A DNA stretch of 64,000 bases from Comamonas odontotermitis (lineage in GTDB: Bacteria > Pseudomonadota > Gammaproteobacteria > Burkholderiales > Burkholderiaceae_C): contig NZ_CP083451.1 of assembly GCF_020080045.1 (NCBI RefSeq), positions 1-64,000 on the forward strand, written 5' to 3'. Below, in pieces: positions 57,779 to 64,000 of this stretch; positions within the stretch are counted from its first letter, which is position 1, and every line of letters begins with the position of its first letter. The notes under the pieces were generated by a model. The model saw nothing but the letters and a program-made list of their open reading frames with translations. It had not been told where the DNA came from and searched no databases. A program made the position numbers and the translations under genes.

Positions 57779-59173
57779 CTAGGCAAGCAGTTCGCTACGC
57801 GCAGCGACAAACGCCTGCTGCGCACTGCGGTGCAGGGCGTGGCGGCCTTGTTCCACCTGGCACTGCCCTGCCACCCAGACGCTGGCCACCGCGCTGCTGC
57901 GGCTGCTGGCAAAGACGTGCGAATCAAGTTGCTCGGCCACCGGCAGCCCGGCGAGTGCAAAGTGCTCGCCATCGAGCACAACGCAATCGGCCTGCTGCCC
58001 CACGGCAAGGCCCGCCACGTTGCGACCTGCGGCCTGCGCGCCCCCCTGCACGGCAGCGAGCATCATGTGGCTGGCCACGTGCGGCTGCTGCACACTGGCG
58101 GCCACATTGCGCTGCTGCGACTGCAGGCGTTGGCTGTATTCGAGCACCATCAATTCTTCCGCTGCATTCACACCGATGTGGCTGTCCGAGCCAATACCCC
58201 AGCGGCCCGCACCGGCTTGCCAGCGCGGCAGGTCGAAAATGCCGTCGCCCAGGTTGGCCTCGGTCAGCGGGCACAGGCCTGCCACGGCCTCGGAGGCGGC
58301 GGCGGCGGCGTATTCCGCATCGTCCATGTGCGTGGCATGCACCAGGCACCAGCGGGCGTCCACCGGCATGTGATCCAGCAGCCAGGCCACCGGGCGCTGG
58401 CCGCTCCACTGCAGGCAGGCATTCACCTCGGCCATCTGCTCGGCGATGTGGATATGAACAGGCGCCCGTGCATTCAATGCATGCAGGCCTTGCACGGCCT
58501 CTTTCAGGGCATCGGGTGCCACGGCGCGCAGCGAGTGCGGCGCCAGGCCCAGCGCGGCGCCCTGGGCAGTGCAGGCGGGTGCCAGGGCTTCGAGCAGGCG
58601 CAGCATGTTGTCGGTGCTGCGGATGAAGCGCTTCTGGCCGTCGCCGGGCGGCAAGCCGCCAAAGCCGCTGTTCTGGTAGAGCACGGGCAGCAAGGTGATG
58701 CCGATGCCCGCCGTTTGCGCGGCGCGCAGCAGGGCCAGGCTCAATTCGCTGTCTGGCGCATAGGGCTGGCCGTCCGGCTGGTGGTGCAGGTAGTGAAACT
58801 CGCACACGCTGGTGTAGCCCGCCTCCAGCATTTCGATATACAGCCAGGTGGCAATGGCCTCCAGGTGCTGCGGCGACAGGCGCGCGGCAAAGCGGTACAT
58901 CAGGTTGCGCCAGCTCCAGAAGCTGTCCTGCGCCTGGCCACGAAACTCCGACAGGCCCGCAAATCCGCGCTGAAAGGCGTGCGAGTGCAGGTTGGGCATG
59001 CCCGGCAGTACCGGGCCTGCAGCCTGCATGGCACCCTGCGGCGCCTCTGCATCGGCCTGCACCAATGTGAAACGCCCTTGCGCATCCCAGCGCAGCAATA
59101 CGTTCTGCGCCCAGCCGCCGGGCAGCAGCGCATGGGCGGCAAACAAACTGTTTTCTTGGTTCATGGTTCGCAT
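57779..59173 (-). CDS. hutF: Formimidoylglutamate deiminase
   Basis: Amidohydrolase-superfamily enzyme converting N-formimino-L-glutamate to N-formyl-L-glutamate and ammonia. The 464-residue product has the metal motif PGMPNLHSHAFQRGFAG, a later metal-ligand His in VHATHMDDAE, and the Asp-containing GIGSDSHIGVNAAEEL of the TIM barrel. With hutG this defines the two-step (HutF-HutG) branch of histidine catabolism. The start is the ATG at 59173; 59164 is an alternative. No clear ribosome-binding site was seen for either. Confidence 0.94.
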   Translation of the reverse strand: MRTMNQENSLFAAHALLPGGWAQNVLLRWDAQGRFTLVQADAEAPQGAMQAAGPVLPGMPNLHSHAFQRGFAGLSEFRGQAQDSFWSWRNLMYRFAARLSPQHLEAIATWLYIEMLEAGYTSVCEFHYLHHQPDGQPYAPDSELSLALLRAAQTAGIGITLLPVLYQNSGFGGLPPGDGQKRFIRSTDNMLRLLEALAPACTAQGAALGLAPHSLRAVAPDALKEAVQGLHALNARAPVHIHIAEQMAEVNACLQWSGQRPVAWLLDHMPVDARWCLVHATHMDDAEYAAAAASEAVAGLCPLTEANLGDGIFDLPRWQAGAGRWGIGSDSHIGVNAAEELMVLEYSQRLQSQQRNVAASVQQPHVASHMMLAAVQGGAQAAGRNVAGLAVGQQADCVVLDGEHFALAGLPVAEQLDSHVFASSRSSAVASVWVAGQCQVEQGRHALHRSAQQAFVAARSELLA

Positions 59174-59183
59174 GGCAGGCGCA

Positions 59184-59777
59184 TCAGGCGCCGATTGCCA
59201 CCTTGTTCAAAGCCACGGCAATCAGGATGGCGTCATCGCTTGCCGCGCTTGCCTCCACCGCCGCGCCGCTGTGCGCGGCCCAGTACACGCCATCGTGCAC
59301 GCCGGCCTGCAGCGCAGCGCCCCCTTGTAGCTGCCATTGGCCAGCACGCGCCAGCAGCAGACCATGGGGCGACGCCAACTGCACGCTGCCACCGTGATGA
59401 ATGCTGACCACGGCGTGCGCCACGCCACGGCGCGTCATCACATTGAAGTCGTACGAAGGGCCGCCCAGCAGGTCGCAGTCCAACGCCACATCGCCCGAAA
59501 AGGCAAAGGGCTGCAGGGCCTGGCCCAGCCGGTGGTTGATGGCGCCGTCCGGCGAATGCAGGTGCACGCCGTCGCCCGACAGCAGGGTGATCACGCGATC
59601 AATACCTGCAAAGGCCGAAAACGGCCCGCTCCTGGCAATCTGCGCGATGCTGATGCGCCACTCAAAGCTGTCGAGGCCCGCGCCCTGCGGCCAGCACACC
59701 ACTTCCTGCGTGGTGCCGCCGCCGTTCTTCCATGGCGTAGCGGGCAGCGACTGGCTGCTGAAAAAATGCATGCTCAT
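59184..59777 (-). CDS. hutD: HutD family protein
   Basis: A 197-residue cupin-fold protein of the HutD family. Features are the start region SLPATPWKNGGGTTQEVVCWP, then FEWRISIAQIARSGPFSAFAGIDRVITLLSGDGV. HutD genes sit in hut operons and are thought to help limit pathway flux, but the molecular function is unclear. It lies 10 bp upstream of hutF on the same strand. Confidence 0.92.
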   Translation of the reverse strand: MSMHFFSSQSLPATPWKNGGGTTQEVVCWPQGAGLDSFEWRISIAQIARSGPFSAFAGIDRVITLLSGDGVHLHSPDGAINHRLGQALQPFAFSGDVALDCDLLGGPSYDFNVMTRRGVAHAVVSIHHGGSVQLASPHGLLLARAGQWQLQGGAALQAGVHDGVYWAAHSGAAVEASAASDDAILIAVALNKVAIGA

Positions 59778-59789
59778 CCAGCGGCTCGC

Positions 59790-60566
59790 TTATTGCTTGG
59801 TCAGTACCGCCTGCAGGAAGCTGCGCGTGCGCTCCTTGGTCGGGTTGCTGAAGATGGTGTTGGGGTCGCCAGCTTCGATGATGCCGCCACCATCCATCAC
59901 CACCACCACGTCGGCCACTTCCTTGGCAAAGCCCATTTCGTGGGTCACCACCATCATGGTCATGCCTTCGGAGGCAAGCATCTTCATCACCTGCAGCACC
60001 TCGCCCACCAGCTCGGGGTCCAACGCAGACGTTGGCTCGTCGAACAGCATGACCTTGGGGCGCATGGCCAGCGCGCGGGCAATCGCCACGCGCTGCTTCT
60101 GGCCGCCCGAGAGGCTTGCCGGCATGGCGTCGGCCTTGTGGCCCAGGCCCACTTTCTTGAGCAGGTCGTGCGCCAGGGCGTCTGCGTCCTTGCGGCTCAT
60201 GCCGTGCAGCTTGCGCGGGCCGAGGGTGACGTTGTCGATCACCGACAGATGCGGAAACAGGTTGAAGGACTGGAACACCATGCCCACTTCTTCGCGCAGC
60301 GCGTTCAGCTCCTTGTCGGACAGCATGCGGCCTTCGTCGACCAGCGTGCGGCCGCAGATGTCGATGCGGCCACCCTGGGGCTCTTCCAGGCCGTTGCAGC
60401 AGCGCAGAAAGGTGCTTTTTCCCGAGCCGCTGGGGCCGATGACCACCACCACCTGCTGGGGCTTCACATCAAAATCGATGCCGTTGAGCACCACGTGATC
60501 GCCATAGGCCTTGCGCAGGCCGCGAATGCGGATCATCGATTCCGGGTTGGGGGTTGCAGCACTCAT
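59790..60566 (-). CDS. Polar amino acid ABC transporter ATP-binding protein
   Basis: A 258-residue ATPase of the HisP/GlnQ group. Walker A is [20 protein letters not shown], the signature [18 protein letters not shown] and Walker [23 protein letters not shown]. It pairs with the permease and binding protein downstream in coordinate, upstream in transcription, and probably imports histidine or a related amino acid for the hut genes. Its ATG overlaps the permease stop (ATGA). Confidence 0.92.
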   Translation of the reverse strand: MSAATPNPESMIRIRGLRKAYGDHVVLNGIDFDVKPQQVVVVIGPSGSGKSTFLRCCNGLEEPQGGRIDICGRTLVDEGRMLSDKELNALREEVGMVFQSFNLFPHLSVIDNVTLGPRKLHGMSRKDADALAHDLLKKVGLGHKADAMPASLSGGQKQRVAIARALAMRPKVMLFDEPTSALDPELVGEVLQVMKMLASEGMTMMVVTHEMGFAKEVADVVVVMDGGGIIEAGDPNTIFSNPTKERTRSFLQAVLTKQ

Positions 60567-61231
60567 TGCACCATGCCTCCAGCGCGCATGCGCTTCTCAA
60601 AATGGCGCAGCAGCAAGGTCGTCACGCCCGTCAATACAAAATAGATCACGGCAATCGCCAGGTACACCTCCAGCGAACGGTAGGAGACGCTGATGATCTT
60701 CTGGCCTTCGTGCATCACGTCATGAATAGTGAGCAGCGACACCAGAGCCGAATTCTTGATCAGCGCGATGAATTCGTTGCCGAGCGGCGGAATCATGCGC
60801 ACGATGGCTTGCGGCAGAATGACCGAGGTCATGGCCTGGCCGGACGACATGCCAATGGAGCGCGCCGCCTCCATCTGGCCCTTATCGATGGACTGGATGG
60901 CGCCGCGCACCACTTCGGAAACATACGCACCCGAGTAGATGCCCAGGCCCAGCACGCCGCAGGCAAAGGCCGGCAGCATGATGCCGAACTGCGGCAGGCC
61001 AAAGAACAGGATGAACAGCTGCACCAGCAGCGGCGTGCCACGTATGGCTGCCACATAGGCCGTGCAGATGCCATAGACAATTCTGCGCTTGGGGTTCAAG
61101 CGGCCAATACCGATCAGCAGGCCCATCACACAGCCCAGCAGCAGCGCGCAGGCGGTGATCTCCACCGTCACCGCAGCGCCACGCAGAAGCTCCGGCCATC
61201 CAGCCCAGACGGGCGAAAAATCCAATTCCAT
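60563..61231 (-). CDS. Polar amino acid ABC transporter permease
   Basis: A 222-residue permease with about five hydrophobic segments and the coupling motif [33 protein letters not shown] typical of HisM/GlnP. It likely forms a homodimer with the ATPase. It is 67 bp after the binding-protein gene in the same direction. Confidence 0.92.
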   Translation of the reverse strand: MELDFSPVWAGWPELLRGAAVTVEITACALLLGCVMGLLIGIGRLNPKRRIVYGICTAYVAAIRGTPLLVQLFILFFGLPQFGIMLPAFACGVLGLGIYSGAYVSEVVRGAIQSIDKGQMEAARSIGMSSGQAMTSVILPQAIVRMIPPLGNEFIALIKNSALVSLLTIHDVMHEGQKIISVSYRSLEVYLAIAVIYFVLTGVTTLLLRHFEKRMRAGGMVQ

Positions 61232-61298
61232 AATCTATCCTGTCGTGTCGGCACAGCACGCGGCACCCGCCACGCGCTGCGGACATCACTGCTTCACA

Positions 61299-62039
61299 TT
61301 ACTTGCTGGGGAACCACTTGTTGACGATGGCCTGGTAGCCGCCATCGGCCTTGAGCTGTTCCAGCGCCTTGTTGACGGCCACGGTCAGTTCGGGCGTGTC
61401 CTTGCGGATGGCCATGCCGTATTCCTCGGTCGTGAGCTGCTCGGGCAGCACCTTCATGCCGCCACGGGTGCGGATGTACTGGAATGCGGCGGGCTTGCCG
61501 GTGACGGCGGCATCGGCGCGGCCAATGTCCACCAGATTGAACATCTCCTGGTTCTTTTCCACCTCGACGCGCTGCACCTTGGGGTAGTGCTCGGTCAGAA
61601 AGCCCACCGACTTGGTGCCCACCTGCACCGACACCTTCTTGCCGTTCAGATCAGTCAGCTTGGCAATCGGGCTGCCTTCCTTGACCATGGCAACCAGGCC
61701 GCCGGCGTAGTACGGCTGGGTGAAATCCACCACCTTCTTGCGCTCTTCGGTGATGTAGATGGCCGATACCGCCATGTCGTAGCGCTTGGCGATGAGGCCG
61801 GGCACCAGGCCCTTGAAGTCGATATCGACCCATTCCACCTTCTTGCCCATCTTGGCGGCAACGGCTTCCACCAGCTCCACGTCAAATCCGGTCTTCTTGC
61901 CGTTTTCGACAAACTCCATGGGCGGGAAGGTGGCATCGGTGGCCACGCGCAACACATTCGACTGGGCAAACGCGCCTGCGCCTGCACCCAGGGCCATGGC
62001 AAGCACAGCGGTCTTCAAAACGATACGACGGAAGTTCAT
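61299..62039 (-). CDS. Polar amino acid ABC transporter substrate-binding protein
   Basis: A 246-residue periplasmic binding protein with a signal peptide (about 1-24, ending GAGAFAQ) and the family-3 solute-binding pattern LRVATDATFPPMEFVENGKKTGFDVELVEAVAAKMG, DFKGLVPGLIAKRYDMAVSAIYITEERKKVVDFTQPY. The ligand is probably glutamine, histidine or another polar amino acid; the hut context favours histidine. AAAGGAC lies before the ATG at 62039. Confidence 0.92.
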   Translation of the reverse strand: MNFRRIVLKTAVLAMALGAGAGAFAQSNVLRVATDATFPPMEFVENGKKTGFDVELVEAVAAKMGKKVEWVDIDFKGLVPGLIAKRYDMAVSAIYITEERKKVVDFTQPYYAGGLVAMVKEGSPIAKLTDLNGKKVSVQVGTKSVGFLTEHYPKVQRVEVEKNQEMFNLVDIGRADAAVTGKPAAFQYIRTRGGMKVLPEQLTTEEYGMAIRKDTPELTVAVNKALEQLKADGGYQAIVNKWFPSK

Positions 62040-62080
62040 GGGGAAGTCCTTTCGGGGGGAAATTGGAAAAATGGAATCAA

Positions 62081-62857
62081 TCACTCAGCCAGAATGCGGG
62101 AAATGCGCGCCGCAGCCGCCAGGGTGGCCTGCACCAGCTGCGCCTCCTGCTGCAGCACGCGCTGGTGCGGCGCCATCAGCGTGATCGCAGCCAACGCGCG
62201 GCGGCCGCTGCCAAAAAGCGGTGTGCTGCAGCCCCATACACCGGCATCGACTTCGCCGACGGTGGTGATGTAGCCCCGCTCGCGCAGCGCAGCCAGCTCG
62301 GCAGCCGCCTCGTTGTACGCCGCCGTGTCGCGGCCATGGTGCTGGCTGAGCAATGCGTCGCGCTGCACGGCGGGCAGGTAGGCCAGCACGCATTTGGCCG
62401 AAGCGCCCACCCGCAGGGGCACGCTGCTGCCCTTGACGAAAGAGCAGCGCAGCGACTGCGGGCTCTCCACCATGTCCAGACACACGGCCTGGCCATTGGC
62501 GGCGACCAGCAGGCCTGCGCTTTCGCGGGTCTGCTCGGTCAGCTGCACCAGAATAGGCCGTGCCACCTGCACCAGGTGCGAGCCGTCATCAAAACCACGG
62601 GCCAGCTGCAAACCCAGCGGCCCGGGCGCGTAGCTGCCACCATGCTCGACCACAAAGCCAAAGCGCTTGAGCCGCGCCAGTTGCCGGTACAGGCTGCTGC
62701 GCGGCAGGCCGGTGCGCTGCATCAGGTCTGCCGCAGACAACGCGCAGTCTGCACAGGCCAGCACTGCCAGCACCTGCAGCACACGGTCGGCAGCCGAAAT
62801 CTCGGCAGCCGGTGCAGCAGGGTCTTGGGCAGTCGCAAAGCGCTCGGGGGCATTCAT
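62081..62857 (-). CDS. IclR family transcriptional regulator
   Basis: A 258-residue regulator with an N-terminal winged helix-turn-helix (LSAADLMQRTGLPRSSLYRQLARLKRFGFV) and C-terminal effector-binding IclR domain. It is the first gene read in the same direction as the transporter and hut genes, so it is the likely pathway regulator. Two TCCCA-N5-TGGGA palindromes upstream are candidate operators; one lies 9 bp before the ATG and would give autorepression. Confidence 0.88.
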   Translation of the reverse strand: MNAPERFATAQDPAAPAAEISAADRVLQVLAVLACADCALSAADLMQRTGLPRSSLYRQLARLKRFGFVVEHGGSYAPGPLGLQLARGFDDGSHLVQVARPILVQLTEQTRESAGLLVAANGQAVCLDMVESPQSLRCSFVKGSSVPLRVGASAKCVLAYLPAVQRDALLSQHHGRDTAAYNEAAAELAALRERGYITTVGEVDAGVWGCSTPLFGSGRRALAAITLMAPHQRVLQQEAQLVQATLAAAARISRILAE

Positions 62858-62865
62858 TCTTTAAT

Positions 62866-62880
62866 TCCCATATTTTGGGA
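62866..62880. promoter_or_regulatory. Candidate IclR-type operator 1
   Basis: TCCCA-TATTT-TGGGA, an inverted repeat 9 bp before the regulator ATG, in an AT-rich region. Confidence 0.6.
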
Positions 62881-62986
62881 TCGAAAAATCACAACCTGAA
62901 ACAGGTTTCATGCCGGAATTTTCATTTCTCCCTCTGTAGAGGCTCTTAGTAAAAACCCTTGATTACGTCAGAATGCAAATTGCATA

Positions 62987-63001
62987 TCCCATTTAATGGG
63001 A
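62987..63001. promoter_or_regulatory. Candidate IclR-type operator 2
   Basis: TCCCA-TTTAA-TGGGA shares the same arms and spacing as the site 121 bp away. Two copies of a 10-bp specific palindrome in the same short intergenic stretch support a real operator pair. Confidence 0.6.
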
Positions 63002-63058
63002 ATTTAAATTGTAAAACTGGGATGGCTCTGCGGATTCACGCCACCCATGAGCGGTCTC

Positions 63059-63326
63059 AGAACGTGTTTACGATCTCTACGCAGCCGCGTTGGAGTGCAA
63101 TCGGGATGAGTTCGAAGCGATAGGCCGCAGCTTGCACCGGGGTGCAAGCAAGGGTCAGCGCGCAGAAATCGCCCGATTTCACTCCAACCCATAGGGACAG
63201 TGGGTTTGCGGGCGGTCTGCGTCGTTGCAAATCCTCGCAATAGCATGGCTATTGCTGCGGTATTGCGCCTAGCAGCCCATCCCGCAAAGCCACTGTCGCG
63301 GCGCGAGGAGATCGTAAACACGTTCT
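63059..63326. repeat. 268-bp structured element with 19-bp terminal inverted repeats (MITE-like)
   Basis: Perfect 19-bp terminal inverted repeats AGAACGTGTTTACGATCTC (63059-63077 and 63308-63326) enclose two large hairpins. Hairpin A pairs GTTGGAGTGCAATCGGG (63089-63105) with CCCGATTTCACTCCAAC (63172-63188), with an inner GCTTGCACC/GGTGCAAGC hairpin. Hairpin B pairs GACAGTGGGTTTGCGGG (63196-63212) with CCCGCAAAGCCACTGTC (63281-63297), with an inner GCAATAGC/GCTATTGC hairpin. No coding capacity is evident. No target duplication was found. Confidence 0.75.
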
Positions 63327-63463
63327 CAACCGGCACGGCTGATGGCACAGACCTGCAGCCCGCCGCAGAAGATGAAAGCAAGGATGATGCCGCGTGCACG
63401 GCGGTGTACCGATGCGCACCAGGAGGCGCCAGAGGGCGCCCATGGAGTGAGCTTGCCGATCGG

Positions 63464-64000
63464 CTAGAGGGAGGCGCCCGCCAGGGCCTTGCCCTGCTCC
63501 ACGCTCATCTCACGCGGCAGGGCGACACCGTTCTTGACGGCCAGTATCTCGGCCATGATGCTGACGGCGATCTCCGCCGGGGTCTTGCTGCCGATGTACA
63601 GGCCCACCGGGCCGTGCAGGCGCGCCAGGCTCGCCTCGGTCTCGCCGAAATGGGTTTTGAGCCGGTCCTTGCGGCTGTCGGTATTGCGGCGCGACCCAAT
63701 GGCGCCCACATAGAACGCCGGGCTGCGCAGGGCTTCTAGCAGGGCGAGGTCATCGAGCTTGGGGTCGTGGCTCAGGGCCACGATACAGCTGCGCGGGTCA
63801 GGGGCAAAGGCCAGCACCGCGTCGTCGGGCATGTCGTGCCACAGCCGCACGCCGGGCAAGCTGAGCGCGCCCCAGTACTCTTCGCGCGGGTCGCACACCG
63901 TCACGGCAAAACCGGAAAACTGCGCCATCGTGGCCAGGTACTGCGCCATGGCGCCTGCCCCGATCAGCAACATGCGCCAGGCAGGGCCCAGCACATTGCG
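63464..64000 (-). CDS. XdhC family protein, C-terminal part (cut by window end)
   Basis: Partial gene, open to the right edge; the N-terminal domain is outside the window. The visible 178 residues form a Rossmann-like domain with LLIGAGAMAQYLATMAQFSGFAVTVCDPR, LSHDPKLDDLALLEALRSPAFYVGAIGSRRN and GLYIGSKTPAEIAVSIMAEILAVKNG. XdhC proteins hand molybdenum cofactor to xanthine dehydrogenase-type enzymes; xdhA/B are not in view. Confidence 0.85.
   Translation of the reverse strand, partial: RNVLGPAWRMLLIGAGAMAQYLATMAQFSGFAVTVCDPREEYWGALSLPGVRLWHDMPDDAVLAFAPDPRSCIVALSHDPKLDDLALLEALRSPAFYVGAIGSRRNTDSRKDRLKTHFGETEASLARLHGPVGLYIGSKTPAEIAVSIMAEILAVKNGVALPREMSVEQGKALAGASL

Noticed and set aside
63200..63739. 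Open frame overlapping the structured repeat and XdhC gene
   Set aside because: It runs through the hairpin element and antisense to XdhC, with no family resemblance.

Overview
The window looks like the replication-origin end of a chromosome from a betaproteobacterium of the family Comamonadaceae, most like Comamonas or Delftia. It opens with a DnaA box and then dnaA, dnaN and gyrB in the standard order. Base composition is GC-rich, -10 elements of the TACAAT type recur, and there is a repetitive extragenic element of a kind I associate with Comamonas and Acidovorax. About 54 protein genes are supported. I saw no rRNA, tRNA, CRISPR array, prophage or complete insertion sequence.

Layout. 1-5.7 kb: origin-proximal DnaA box, dnaA, dnaN, gyrB. 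5.9-7.5 kb: a Na+/H+ antiporter whose reading frame is broken near its N-terminus. 7.6-15 kb: an iron-uptake locus with a siderophore-interacting flavin reductase, a near-perfect Fur box, a TonB-dependent receptor, an MFS transporter and an S9-type oligopeptidase. 15-17.1 kb: an AadA-type nucleotidyltransferase, an alpha/beta hydrolase and a YciI-like protein. 17.2-24.2 kb: a polyol/glycerol 3-phosphate operon (MFS transporter, FGGY kinase, FAD glycerol-3-phosphate dehydrogenase, alkyl-DHAP-synthase-like flavoprotein, GlpP-type regulator) with a hairpin leader. 24.3-27.1 kb: pseudouridine synthase, small lipoprotein, Crp/Fnr regulator, acyl-CoA-binding protein. 27.4-35.9 kb: a complete branched-chain-amino-acid-type ABC transporter between two acyl/aryl-CoA ligases. 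36.1-46 kb: OsmC protein and the whole cbb3 oxidase cluster (ccoNOQP, ccoG, fixH, ccoI, ccoS and accessory membrane proteins) on the minus strand, with two FNR/ANR boxes. 46.3-50.3 kb: gapA, a membrane protein, tkt. 50.5-56.7 kb: PepSY protein, GNAT, a carboxymuconolactone-decarboxylase-family protein, class III aminotransferase, MFS transporter, FAD oxidoreductase. 56.8-62.9 kb: the lower histidine-utilization pathway (hutG, hutF, hutD) with a polar amino acid ABC transporter and an IclR regulator. 62.9-64 kb: twin operators, a 268-bp highly structured repeat, and an XdhC-like gene cut by the window edge.

How parts work together. The cco genes form one microaerobic respiratory module: subunits in ccoNOQP, copper and assembly factors in ccoG, fixH, ccoI and ccoS, all probably induced by an FNR-type regulator through the boxes at 43403 and 46027. 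The hut genes carry formiminoglutamate to glutamate plus formate; hutH, hutU and hutI are not in the window, so the upper pathway must lie elsewhere. The Liv transporter with its ligases looks like an import-and-CoA-activation unit for an aromatic or fatty acid.

Main oddities: the frameshifted antiporter, a GlpP-type regulator with a hairpin in the leader of its own operon, a ccoI promoter whose predicted transcription start falls on the ATG, several dispersed intergenic repeats, and the 268-bp structured element near 63.1 kb with an 18-bp relative at 55.18 kb. No search or folding program was run; family calls come from reading the translated sequence.
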